Notes: generated from the letters alone by a model not told the origin. A stretch of 42,130 nucleotides of DNA from an uncultured Porphyromonadaceae bacterium (GCA_947175695.1 CAMWNT010000006.1:1-42130); one strand, 5' to 3'. Shown: positions 25,346 through 33,376, counted from the stretch's first letter. Program-made: numbers and translations.

Positions 25346-25951
25346 TCAATCCGAATAATATTCAATTTCCCGGTTTTCGACATATCGACTGTTCTCAACC
25401 AACTTGTCATCCTTGATAAAGCATAACACGACGTTTCGCTCAATCCAATTGCCGGTGGAATCATACTTATAGCCATCGTAGCTCACTTCCATAATCGGAG
25501 TGGCATCCGCATTACCATTTTCTGCGGGAACTTCCTTAATCACACATTTCTCGACATCACCCGATGATGAATATTGATTGGAAAAAATCATAGATAACGC
25601 CTCATTACCCTTGGTCATAGCCTTATATTCCAATTCGATCGGTCGATTCATAGCATCGTAACGGACATCAAGTAATGAATATGTATCGCTACCTACAACA
25701 TACATCCCTTGAGGATAACCGTTAGCATCGTAATACATAAACGACATCTTAATCCGGCCGTCTTTAACAAACGAAACATTTGACTTCATAGGAAAAATAT
25801 ATTTCCCTAACGTTTCAGTGGAATTACATTTTACCTTCTTTACATTCCCCTTCAACCCATATGCAGCGCGCCCATAGTATTCTATAGCTGCGAATGCCGT
25901 TGTGAAGAGCAACGACATCATCAACGCCGCCAAAATCCTTAACTTACTCAT
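25346..25951 (-). CDS. Exported YD-motif protein B' (cassette copy 2)
   Basis: A 201-residue secreted protein, paralogue of B: signal peptide LRILAALMMSLLFTTAFA, EYYGRAAYGLKGNVKKVK, FMYYDANGYPQGMYVV, NQYSSSGDVEKCVIK, YDGYKYDSTGNWIERNVV and the terminal YVENREIEYYSD. It heads the B'-A' pair. The ATG at 25951 is preceded by a very strong hairpin (25976-26014) and a three-codon ATG-GAA-AAT-TAA mini-frame at 25975-25964. A full -33/-7 promoter about 206 nt upstream matches the leader length of copy B. Function unknown. Confidence 0.75.
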   Translation of the reverse strand: MSKLRILAALMMSLLFTTAFAAIEYYGRAAYGLKGNVKKVKCNSTETLGKYIFPMKSNVSFVKDGRIKMSFMYYDANGYPQGMYVVGSDTYSLLDVRYDAMNRPIELEYKAMTKGNEALSMIFSNQYSSSGDVEKCVIKEVPAENGNADATPIMEVSYDGYKYDSTGNWIERNVVLCFIKDDKLVENSRYVENREIEYYSD

Positions 25952-25975
25952 ATCTAAGAGTTTTTAATTTTCCAT

Positions 25976-26040
25976 CTCGTCGGGAAATGATCTTTCAGAT
26001 CATTTCCCGACGAGTGTTTGAATTTTGAATGCAAACACTC
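25976..26040 (-). promoter_or_regulatory. Overlapping hairpins in the B' leader
   Basis: A perfect 18-bp stem with a 3-nt loop (25976-26014) overlaps by 3 bases a 9-bp stem GAGTGTTTG/CAAACACTC (26012-26040). Both lie in the predicted leader, the first ending 24 nt before the B' ATG. There is no T run after it, so it is not a standard terminator; it could act on mRNA stability or translation. Confidence 0.6.
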
Positions 26041-26163
26041 GCTATGATATAATTACATCGGGGTTACTACTATCAACTCAACCCGACCCGACACATACAC
26101 TACAAATTAGTGTGAAAAGAAAAATAAGTTTGTTCATAGGTATCAAATTTTATTGTTACGCCA

Positions 26164-26194
26164 CAAATATAGTCAAAAAATGCCAACATGCAAA
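26164..26194 (-). promoter_or_regulatory. Promoter of the B'-A' gene pair (copy 2)
   Basis: TTTG (26194-26191), 19 bp, TATATTTG (26171-26164) on the minus strand: full consensus. Start near 26157, leader about 206 nt. No gene is seen in 26195-26540. Confidence 0.6.
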
Positions 26195-26539
26195 TTATAA
26201 CTATAACTTTTTACATTTTTTAACCTGATATTGAAATATTCTATTTGATTTTTGTATTTTTTAACACTCTTAGACCGATTATCAATTATGACAGTTACAC
26301 ATACACGAAACTATTTAGAACATTTTTATTACATGAATCAAGTCTTTAAAGCAAATGAATGCTATTTTTTCATTTTGTCACAAAAATGATATTGCGAAGT
26401 GTTATGCAATAGCCAAATATAGAAATCTGTTAAAATTCTTTGATTATACCAATAACCAAAGGGGGGGGTTTGAACAAAATTCAAGTTGGAATTGAATAAT
26501 CTTACATTCTTTACTGCAGATTTTTTCAATATCCAAATT

Positions 26540-26587
26540 AAAAAAAAGGAATCGGGTTCTCTGATGATGCCGTAGATGCCTGACTCC
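26540..26587 (-). terminator. Terminator in the upstream flank (copy 2)
   Basis: On the minus strand GGAGTCAGG pairs imperfectly with CCCGATTCC and is followed by eight T (26547-26540). No minus-strand gene lies upstream of it (the next gene is on the plus strand), so it is either a duplication relic or the end of a small RNA. Confidence 0.45.
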
Positions 26588-26626
26588 TGATGGTCGAATT
26601 AATGAATTGTGGGTTTGATAAACGAT

Positions 26627-26699
26627 AACTCTAATCGACTCGCCGATCGGTGAAATCCGCATCCCCCAAACCGGGCGAGCCTTTGAAACAGAACACAAA
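26627..26699. repeat. Flank of the duplicated cassette (right copy)
   Basis: AACTCTAATCG (26627-26637) and CCTTTGAAACAGAACACAAA (26680-26699) match 24494-24567. The similarity stops at 26700, exactly where the tandem promoter repeat of the next operon begins. Confidence 0.7.
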
Positions 26700-26700
26700 C

Positions 26701-26746
26701 AGCCGACTTGCGCTATTTGCCGACTCGCGAATTTTTGTTAAATTTG
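26701..26746 (+). repeat. 46-bp direct repeat carrying a promoter, copy 1
   Basis: It differs from 26788-26833 at only two positions (TT versus CC). It contains TTTG (26716-26719), 19 bp, TAAATTTG (26739-26746), a full promoter consensus. Confidence 0.8.
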
Positions 26747-26787
26747 ACGGTCGGGCAAATTGCCTTCGGCATCGCGCACCGGCTTGC

Positions 26788-26833
26788 AGCCGACCCGCGC
26801 TATTTGCCGACTCGCGAATTTTTGTTAAATTTG
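26788..26833 (+). repeat. 46-bp direct repeat carrying a promoter, copy 2
   Basis: TTTG (26803-26806), 19 bp, TAAATTTG (26826-26833). The predicted start near 26840 gives a 28-nt leader to the GYF-CD225 gene. Period between the two copies is 87 bp. Confidence 0.8.
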
Positions 26834-26867
26834 TAATCTATATCTGTAACTATTTATACTTCTGCCT

Positions 26868-27362
26868 ATGAATGCGTATTATTACATCAATCAAGCCAAC
26901 CAACAAGTAGGACCAATCGATGGCTCTCAACTGCTCCAGGCCGGCGTAGGTCGCGACACTATGGTGTGGTGTGCAGGTATGCCGACATGGACGCGCGCCG
27001 CCGATGTGCCCGAACTCGCACCGCTCTTCGCCGCTTCCCAACCCGTCTACGGCCCGAAATATGGCGATCCCAATGGGGGAGCCTACGGCCAACCCTACAG
27101 CCCCGGCGCACAGCCCCCGATGGTGCAACCGCAATCCTATCTCTGGCTTGCCATCCTCTCAACCGTGCTCTGCTGCATGCCCCTTGGTATCGTGTCGATC
27201 ATCTACGCCTCGAAAGTCAACTCTTGCTGGACTCAAGGCCGATATCAAGAGGCGTACGATAATTCTAAAAATGCCCGACTCTGGGCATTGATCGGCGCAG
27301 GCGTCGGATTGGTGGTATCCATCATATATTTCTTCGTCGTAATCGCTGAATTACTGAATTGA
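26868..27362 (+). CDS. GYF-domain / CD225 (dispanin) membrane protein
   Basis: A 164-residue protein with an N-terminal GYF_2 domain (YYYINQANQQVGPIDGSQL, residues 4-22) that in this family precedes a membrane module. A Gly/Pro/Tyr/Gln linker (about 58-88) follows, then a CD225/dispanin segment with two transmembrane helices (SYLWLAILSTVLCCMPLGIV near 89 and LWALIGAGVGLVVSIIYFFV near 138) joined by a KVNSCWTQGRYQEAYDNSKNA loop (by position 115-135). Bacterial members are of unknown function; the GYF domain suggests a protein-interaction role. It is cotranscribed with the DUF2752 gene 58 nt downstream and driven by tandem promoters. Confidence 0.88.
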   Translation: MNAYYYINQANQQVGPIDGSQLLQAGVGRDTMVWCAGMPTWTRAADVPELAPLFAASQPVYGPKYGDPNGGAYGQPYSPGAQPPMVQPQSYLWLAILSTVLCCMPLGIVSIIYASKVNSCWTQGRYQEAYDNSKNARLWALIGAGVGLVVSIIYFFVVIAELLN

Positions 27363-27420
27363 GGTTTCGCAAGCTTAACTCAAGCTACTTAACCGACGAC
27401 TTAACCGTTTATAAGAGAGA

Positions 27421-27825
27421 ATGAAAGCAAGACGACGCAGAAGATATTCTCATCGCGGGAGATTGAAATGGTTCGTCATGGCGATCATCGCCGTGGCTTG
27501 CCTCTTCTATTATCGGTTTGATCCGTCGTCGTTCGCCTGGATGCCGCAGTGTCCGGTGCATCTGCTGACGGGATGGCAATGCCCGTCGTGTGGTGCACAG
27601 CGCGCTTTCCATTCCCTTCTCCACGGCGATCTCGCGGCGGCATTCCGGTTCAATCCTTTCCTGACCGTGTCGACGCCATATCTCGCGGCGGCTCTATGGG
27701 GATGTTCCTCGCGACTTCCGCGCGGACTGACCCTGCGCCGTCTGACCCATTCGCGCGGCGTAGTCGGCAGCTATATCACGCTTTACCTCATCTGGTGGGT
27801 CGTGCGCAATATCTTCTCGCTATAA
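27421..27825 (+). CDS. DUF2752 membrane protein
   Basis: A 134-residue small membrane protein. A basic N-terminus (KARRRRRYSHRGR) precedes a first helix (16-32). The DUF2752 signature follows: CPVHLLTGWQCPSCGAQRAF near 42, with paired cysteines, then HSLLHGDLAAAFRFNPFL near 63. Two further hydrophobic segments end the protein. The family is of unknown function; the conserved CPxCGxxR motif suggests metal or redox chemistry but no activity is established. It frequently travels with CD225-type proteins in Bacteroidetes, as here. Confidence 0.88.
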   Translation: MKARRRRRYSHRGRLKWFVMAIIAVACLFYYRFDPSSFAWMPQCPVHLLTGWQCPSCGAQRAFHSLLHGDLAAAFRFNPFLTVSTPYLAAALWGCSSRLPRGLTLRRLTHSRGVVGSYITLYLIWWVVRNIFSL

Positions 27826-27840
27826 GCCGCTTACACACAT

Positions 27841-27885
27841 AAAAAAGAACGCTCGCCCCGGCAATTCGGGCGAGCGTTCTTTTTT
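27841..27885. terminator. Bidirectional terminator, DUF2752 / ansA
   Basis: GAACGCTCGCCC (27847-27858) and its complement (27868-27879) form a 12-bp stem, extended by six A-T pairs, around a 9-nt loop, with T runs on both strands. It lies between convergent genes. Confidence 0.92.
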
Positions 27886-27901
27886 ATGCGTGTAACATCG
27901 G

Positions 27902-28930
27902 TCAATTATCGGTCAACTCACCGACAACCGACACTTGCAGATAGCGCTTGACGCTTTCGGCATCCATGCCGCTGCCGAGCAGATACATCAGTTTGGTGAT
28001 GGCTGCCTCGGCTGTGATGTCGAAGCCGGAGATGACGCCTGCGCGGGCGAGCATATCGCCGGTGTAATAGCGCTTCTGCTCATCGCCGCCGTTGGCGCAT
28101 TGGGTGACGTTATAGACGATCAGACCGCGCTTGACAGCCTCGGCCACATCATCGAGAAACCACTGCTCCGTAGGCGCGTTGCCGGCGCCGAATGTGCGGA
28201 GCACAACGGCCTTGATGCCTGGTGTGGCCAGTTGAGCCTTGACCACACTCTCAGTGATGCCCGGATAGAGCCAGAGCACGAGGATGTTGGGATCCATGTC
28301 GTAAAACGGCTCAAGCGGGAGCTTCTCGTCGTGACGCATCAGATAGGGTGTGGCATACGAGATGTGGAGGTCGATTGTGCCGAGATCGGGATAATTGAAG
28401 CTCTTGAAGGCATGGAAGCCGGTGGATGTGAATTTGGTCGAGCGGCATCCGCGGACGATATAGTCCTGGAACGCGATCACAACCTCCTGAATCATCGGAT
28501 CGCCGTTTTCATCCTTCGCACCGGCCACCTCGACGGCCGAGATCAGATTCTGAGTGCCATCCTCACGCACATCGCCGATCGGGAGCTGGCTGCCGGTCAC
28601 TACGACCGGCTTGCGCAGATTCCGCAGCATGAAGGCAAGCGCCGAGGCGGTGTATGCCATTGTGTCGGTGCCGTGAAGCACGACAAAGCCGTCGTATTTA
28701 TCATAGTTGTCGGCGATATCCTTGACGATCATACCCCAATATTGGGGATTCATGTTTGAAGAATCGATCGGGTCCTTAAACTGGACACTGTCGATCTCAT
28801 ATCCGAGATTGCCCAACTTGGGCACATTATCCATCAGATGAGAGAAATCGAAAGGCTGTAGCCCTTCCGGAGTCTCCACCATACCGATTGTGCCACCGGT
28901 ATAGATAATCAGAACTTTAGGTTTTTCCAT
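27902..28930 (-). CDS. ansA: Type I L-asparaginase
   Basis: It hydrolyses asparagine to aspartate and ammonia in the cytoplasm. There is no signal peptide, so it is the type I rather than the periplasmic type II enzyme. The 342-residue protein has the first catalytic-threonine motif IIYTGGTIGMVET (near 9-21) and the second, VLHGTDTMAYTASALAF (near 84-100), with the lysine-containing VVTGSQLPIGDVREDG following. It is the last gene of glsA-MFS-ansA, 24 nt after the transporter, which fits co-regulated use of amide amino acids. It is followed by a strong terminator. Confidence 0.95.
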   Translation of the reverse strand: MEKPKVLIIYTGGTIGMVETPEGLQPFDFSHLMDNVPKLGNLGYEIDSVQFKDPIDSSNMNPQYWGMIVKDIADNYDKYDGFVVLHGTDTMAYTASALAFMLRNLRKPVVVTGSQLPIGDVREDGTQNLISAVEVAGAKDENGDPMIQEVVIAFQDYIVRGCRSTKFTSTGFHAFKSFNYPDLGTIDLHISYATPYLMRHDEKLPLEPFYDMDPNILVLWLYPGITESVVKAQLATPGIKAVVLRTFGAGNAPTEQWFLDDVAEAVKRGLIVYNVTQCANGGDEQKRYYTGDMLARAGVISGFDITAEAAITKLMYLLGSGMDAESVKRYLQVSVVGELTDN

Positions 28931-28954
28931 AATTTCAATTTATTTATCGGGAAG

Positions 28955-30364
28955 TCAAGAAGCGGAAGCGGCTGCCGGAGCGGCTGCGGATGTCGCAGTC
29001 TGCGACGAAGCGGCTACACTCTTTGACGGATCGGAAGCGGGAGTTTCCGACGAATCACTGTCGACGTCTTCATAATAGTAGGGCTTGATGCCGAATGTGA
29101 AGTGGTTGACGCGGATGATGACAAACACGAGCACAAGCGCGCAAGCCGCTGTGACGAAGTAGAAGGGGAAGATCTCGCTATGCTGCATGCCGAAGATGTC
29201 GGCGAAGAAATCCACGATCACCGGCACGAGTGAAATCGCCACATAGTTGGCCACCTGCAGATAGGCCAGTGCAAGAGTCGATTTCGTGTTGCTTACGCAA
29301 AGTTCGGTAGCTTTCGTATAGAAGATAGGCTGCGCGAGACCATTGCCCAATCCGACGATGCCATAAGCAAGAATAAACACCGGATACGACCGCGTCACGA
29401 TAAAGAGCAGCATGCCGCCCGCGACAAGCGCCATAGCCAGAATGAACGTCACCTTGCGGAACACCTTCATTACGCCCGTCACACACAGACCGATAAGGAA
29501 CATCGCGGCGTAGAACACCGATGTCACTACGGATACATCCTCGGTCGACATATGGTATTCAGGCATAAGATCAGGCAGATAATATGCCGGCACGGATGTG
29601 GCGAACACAAAGAAGAAATAGGCGAGAAGCAGCCAGATCGTGCGGCCGATATAGAACCCGCCGGCCACGTGCTGACCCTTGGTCGAGAAGCCGTCGACAT
29701 CAACGGCCGGCACAACAGGGCGCTGAGCCTTAGAGGGATCCTTGTCGGCATCGGCCACCGACGCTTCATTGGCCGGAGTGCCGTAGTCGCTCTTCGGGAT
29801 CTTGTTGAGGAAGGGGATCAAGACGAGCGAGATCAGCGGGATCAGATACACCAGGAAGGGGAGATGCCAGCTCTTCGCGGCCAGGAAGCCTACCACAAAC
29901 GTGGCGCCCACAAGCGCGATATTGCCGATAGCAGAGATAATACCCATCTGCTTGGTGCGATACTTGCCAACAAACACATCGGCGATAAGTCCGGTCGAGA
30001 AGGGGAGAATCAAGCCGCAGCCGGCGCCGAGAAGGCAGCTCAGCCATATCAGCATTGTCAGACTCTTCGATCCGATCGAAAGCACACCCGCTATGATATA
30101 CATTATTGTGCCCAAAGCGATGACAAGCACTTTATGGCGAGTCTCCGACAGTTTGCCCGAAAGCAACACGAAGGGGATAATCACCACATTAGGCAACACC
30201 GTAAGCAATTGGATTTTGAAATCCGTAACATCCGGGAAAATCGTGTGCAGACTCCCCTCGATAGGGGTCACAGCGAGTCCCGGCAGGTCGACCGCGAGTG
30301 AAAGCGACCATATGGCCAATACCACAATCATGGATATCGACCCTTTACCAGTCTTTATCTGCAT
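28955..30364 (-). CDS. MFS transporter, probably for amide amino acids
   Basis: A 469-residue inner-membrane protein with about 12 hydrophobic segments and a long central cytoplasmic loop (residues 195-232) rich in Asp, Ala and Ser. The loop after helix 2 (GKLSETRHKVLVI) corresponds to the MFS inter-helix A motif. The last 40 residues are low-complexity Ser/Ala/Thr. The substrate is not evident from sequence. Because it is sandwiched between glutaminase and asparaginase with gaps of 20 and 24 nt, import of glutamine/asparagine or export of glutamate/aspartate is the natural inference. Confidence 0.85.
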   Translation of the reverse strand: MQIKTGKGSISMIVVLAIWSLSLAVDLPGLAVTPIEGSLHTIFPDVTDFKIQLLTVLPNVVIIPFVLLSGKLSETRHKVLVIALGTIMYIIAGVLSIGSKSLTMLIWLSCLLGAGCGLILPFSTGLIADVFVGKYRTKQMGIISAIGNIALVGATFVVGFLAAKSWHLPFLVYLIPLISLVLIPFLNKIPKSDYGTPANEASVADADKDPSKAQRPVVPAVDVDGFSTKGQHVAGGFYIGRTIWLLLAYFFFVFATSVPAYYLPDLMPEYHMSTEDVSVVTSVFYAAMFLIGLCVTGVMKVFRKVTFILAMALVAGGMLLFIVTRSYPVFILAYGIVGLGNGLAQPIFYTKATELCVSNTKSTLALAYLQVANYVAISLVPVIVDFFADIFGMQHSEIFPFYFVTAACALVLVFVIIRVNHFTFGIKPYYYEDVDSDSSETPASDPSKSVAASSQTATSAAAPAAASAS

Positions 30365-30384
30365 AACTTTAATTTTTTAGGGAA

Positions 30385-31356
30385 TCATTCATCACTGACA
30401 TTGACGGCGACGCCGTCAAACACTCCGAGACCGAGTTTCGACATGACCGACTTCACGGCGGCCTGCGCACGCACCGAATTGCCCGCAGGATCAAGCGGGG
30501 GAGCAAACGCGGCGATGCCGAACACTCCGGGAAGAACACCCAACACACCGCCGCCGACTCCGCTCTTGGCCGGTATGCCGGATGTGTAGAGCCAGTCGCC
30601 GGTGTTCTGATAGAATCCTACGGAAGATATGAGTGTCGTGATCTTCGGAGCAAGCTCCGGAGCGAACACCTGCACGCCTGTCACAGGATTCTTGCCGCCG
30701 TTGGCGATCGTGGCCGCACACACTCCGAGCTGACGCGCAGTGATGCCGACGCTACACTGACGTGTGTAGAGATCCAGGCTCATCGGCACATCATCATAGA
30801 TACGACCGTAATTCTTAAGTAGCCAGGCTATCGAACGATTGTTGAAATTTGTGTCGGATTCGGAGCGGTAGAGCTCGTCGATCACTTCCGACTCTGTGGC
30901 GCAAAGATCGCGGAAATTGTTGATAATCGCTTCCCACTTGCCCCACGAATCCCCCTGAGGCTGCACCATAGAGCATGCAGTGATCGCACCGGCGTTGACC
31001 AGCGGAGTCGACGGATGGTCATTCTCAAGAAGGATCGCGAATATCGAATTGAACGGCAGGCCGGTGGCATCGGCTCCGATCTGCTTCAGCACAGCCTCGG
31101 CGCCATACTGCTTGAGCACAAGGATCGCAGTCAGCACCTTCGACACCGACTCGATGCCGAACTTATACTCCGTATCACCGACAGCATAGGTTGTGCCGTC
31201 GGGGAGCGTCAGACTGATTCCGAACAATTCAGGATCAATATTGGCCAGATAGGGGATATAGTCGGCATTCTTGCCCCCTTGGATCCCCTTGCATTCCGCA
31301 TAGGTCTGCTCCACAGCTTCCCGAATTTGGGATTTTGTGATTGTCTTTGTTTCCAT
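30385..31356 (-). CDS. glsA: Glutaminase
   Basis: It hydrolyses glutamine to glutamate and ammonia. The 323-residue serine-dependent (beta-lactamase-like) glutaminase has the Ser-x-x-Lys pair Ser70-Lys73 (FGIESVSKV), then PFNSIFAILLENDHPSTPLV near 98 and NAGAITACSM, Asn/Tyr-containing MSLDLYTRQCSVG near 187, and the C-terminal GVGGGVLGVLPG. It is the first gene of the operon with the MFS transporter and ansA. In enterobacteria, glutaminase with an amino acid antiporter gives acid resistance; whether that applies here is open. A 6-2-6 inverted repeat AAGTATTTATACTT (31372-31385) lies just upstream. Confidence 0.95.
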   Translation of the reverse strand: METKTITKSQIREAVEQTYAECKGIQGGKNADYIPYLANIDPELFGISLTLPDGTTYAVGDTEYKFGIESVSKVLTAILVLKQYGAEAVLKQIGADATGLPFNSIFAILLENDHPSTPLVNAGAITACSMVQPQGDSWGKWEAIINNFRDLCATESEVIDELYRSESDTNFNNRSIAWLLKNYGRIYDDVPMSLDLYTRQCSVGITARQLGVCAATIANGGKNPVTGVQVFAPELAPKITTLISSVGFYQNTGDWLYTSGIPAKSGVGGGVLGVLPGVFGIAAFAPPLDPAGNSVRAQAAVKSVMSKLGLGVFDGVAVNVSDE

Positions 31357-31515
31357 ATTTTTATGTTTTTCAAGTATTTATACTTATCATTACAGATGAG
31401 TGCGACGGTAAGTTCCGGGCGTATCCGAGCAAGAGACCCGTTTAATTCCAAACAGCCTCCAATGAATCCATCATATTTATGTTCTTAAAACGCCTTCCCG
31501 GCGGCATTGGTTGAC

Positions 31516-31565
31516 AAAAAAATTAGGAGGAATCCCGTTTTAACAATTCACTGCGATTCCTCCTA
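31516..31565 (-). terminator. Rho-independent terminator of the LD-carboxypeptidase operon
   Basis: On the minus strand TAGGAGGAATC pairs with GATTCCTCCTA (11 bp, 20-nt loop) and is followed by TTTTTTT. It lies 30 nt after the carboxypeptidase stop. Confidence 0.85.
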
Positions 31566-31582
31566 TATCAAATTTTTATATA

Positions 31583-31602
31583 TCCAAACACTCTCTTAGA
31601 GA
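31583..31602 (-). repeat. 20-bp end of the dispersed repeat
   Basis: TCTCTAAGAGAGTGTTTGGA (minus strand) is identical to 33752-33733. It overlaps the last codon and the stop codon of the carboxypeptidase gene, so the gene's end is built from repeat sequence. Confidence 0.8.
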
Positions 31603-32597
31603 TATGTCAGACGCGCCATAGCATCGGGCGTCACTTCGAGGCGCATCCGCCGCCCCTCGACTATCGGCACATTATACGATGTATGGCCGATCGGGAAGCG
31701 AGTGGCGATCGGCTTTGTGATTCCCCATTCACGCAGACGCCGACAGATCATCTCCTCCATCGAGTCATGATTCGCATCGGGACTATATTCCGTAAATCGG
31801 CCGAACACAATTCCGGCCGTCGCATCAAGCGCGCCGGCCAGTCGCAGTCGCGTCAACATTCTCTCCACTTGATATATTTTCTCGCCTATATCCTCCAGGA
31901 AAAGCAATTTGCCGCGAAGATACTCCGGCGTCAATATATCCCACGGAGTGGCCGCAAGGCCGTTGAGCACAGCCAGATTGCCGCCGACCATCTCCCCCTC
32001 GGCCACACCGGCCCGGGATCCTTCGGCCGCCGCGGCCTCGACAGTCGCGGATTCCGGCGCCACTTCATCGGCAAGCAGCCCGAGCATCAATCGCGTGGTG
32101 AAGCCGATATGCTCCAGTCCCTCTGCATCCGGAATTTCCGAAGCCGGCAACGCGGCCCCCTCCTCCGACTCCGGATCGAGCCCGAAGAGAGTCAGCTGCT
32201 TCGCCATCGAACAATGTATCGACTCCACACCCGCCATCTGCCATAGGGCATGAAGCGCCGAAATGTCGCTGAATCCGACCAGCCACTTCGGATTGTCGGC
32301 CACGAGTCGCTGAAGATCATCCGACAGCAGATGAACGCATCCATAGCCGCCGCGGGCGCAGAGGATCGCCTTCACTCCGGGATCGGCCAGCGCACGACGG
32401 AGATCGTCGAGCCGATCGGCATCCGAGGCCGCGAACGAGCCGCTCGCCGGCCCCGACACATGCGGCGAGGGCTCCGGACGATAGCCTAAACGCTCAAGTT
32501 CGGCCACTGCACCCTCCACCCAGCAAGGCGCCACCTTCGTGGCCGGCGACACAATCGCAATCCGATCGCCCCGCCGCAAAGCATCGGGCCTTATCAT
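31596..32597 (-). CDS. LD-carboxypeptidase (peptidase family S66)
   Basis: It probably trims the terminal D-Ala from peptidoglycan tetrapeptides during cell-wall recycling. The 333-residue protein has the S66 segments CARGGYGCVHLL near 80, the nucleophile Ser110 in GFSDISALHALW, a Glu in FLEDIGEKIYQVERML near 235 and the C-terminal His in IGHTSYNVPIVEG. No signal peptide is visible, which fits the cytoplasmic LdcA type. It overlaps the radical SAM gene by 4 nt, so the two are translationally coupled. A microcin-immunity (MccF-like) role is possible for this family but has no support from context. Confidence 0.9.
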   Translation of the reverse strand: MIRPDALRRGDRIAIVSPATKVAPCWVEGAVAELERLGYRPEPSPHVSGPASGSFAASDADRLDDLRRALADPGVKAILCARGGYGCVHLLSDDLQRLVADNPKWLVGFSDISALHALWQMAGVESIHCSMAKQLTLFGLDPESEEGAALPASEIPDAEGLEHIGFTTRLMLGLLADEVAPESATVEAAAAEGSRAGVAEGEMVGGNLAVLNGLAATPWDILTPEYLRGKLLFLEDIGEKIYQVERMLTRLRLAGALDATAGIVFGRFTEYSPDANHDSMEEMICRRLREWGITKPIATRFPIGHTSYNVPIVEGRRMRLEVTPDAMARLTYL

Positions 32598-33376
32598 ACA
32601 CTCACCTCGATTCCCGCCTCGCGGATGCGTCGGGCGATATCAAGCAACTCCTCTCGGCCTACCTTCTCCAGATTCTCCTCCGGCGTGCTGCGGTCGATAG
32701 TGTAGATCATCACACTCTTCGGGCCGATCCGGCGATAAGCCTCGATCAGCGCGTCGACCTCCTCCGGGGTCGTATTGTCGATCGGCCGACCGTTGTGGCT
32801 GCCGCGCAAAAACATCGTCTGGATGATCCCCTGCCCGGCAAACTGCCGCAATCCCTCGACGAGGCGCTCGACTGTGAACAACTTCTCCGTCGGATTGTCG
32901 ATCAGCCGCATGGTCGGCTCAATGGCCGAATCCAGCTTAAGGATATTATTATCCACCAGCTTAAGCGCCTCCGCCACCCGGGGATCGAAGATGCGCGTTG
33001 AATTGGTCAGCACGCTCGTGCGCGCCTCCGGATAATATTTGTCGCGCAGACGATTGACGATCTCCACCACCTCCGCAAAGCGGGGATGAAGAGTCGGCTC
33101 GCCATTGCCGCTGAATGTGATGACATCGAGCGACTCGCCACGCGACTTCATATCGCGAAGCTTCGCCTCCAGATCGCGCTCCACACGTTCCGGAAGCGGA
33201 AGGCCCGTTGTGCCGGTGCCCTGCGCGTTATAACCCGCCTCGCAATAGACGCAGTCGAAAGTACACACCTTCCCGTCGTCGGGAAGGAGATTAATGCCCA
33301 GCGACGTTCCCAGCCGCCGGCTATGTATCGGGCCGAACACTGTAGAGTGAAACAGCACTGTCTGATCTTTTGCCAT
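32594..33376 (-). CDS. Radical SAM protein
   Basis: A 260-residue radical SAM enzyme with the 4Fe-4S cysteines Cys38-x3-Cys42-x2-Cys45 (VCTFDCVYCEAGY). It also has the phrases SRRLGTSLGINLLP near 19 and ITFSGNGEPTLHPRFAEV near 86, typical of the COG0731-like group related to wyosine and other RNA- or protein-modifying enzymes. It has no SPASM extension. Its substrate is unknown. It is the first gene of a pair with the LD-carboxypeptidase (4-nt overlap), a coupling with no obvious biochemical explanation. Confidence 0.88.
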   Translation of the reverse strand: MAKDQTVLFHSTVFGPIHSRRLGTSLGINLLPDDGKVCTFDCVYCEAGYNAQGTGTTGLPLPERVERDLEAKLRDMKSRGESLDVITFSGNGEPTLHPRFAEVVEIVNRLRDKYYPEARTSVLTNSTRIFDPRVAEALKLVDNNILKLDSAIEPTMRLIDNPTEKLFTVERLVEGLRQFAGQGIIQTMFLRGSHNGRPIDNTTPEEVDALIEAYRRIGPKSVMIYTIDRSTPEENLEKVGREELLDIARRIREAGIEVSV

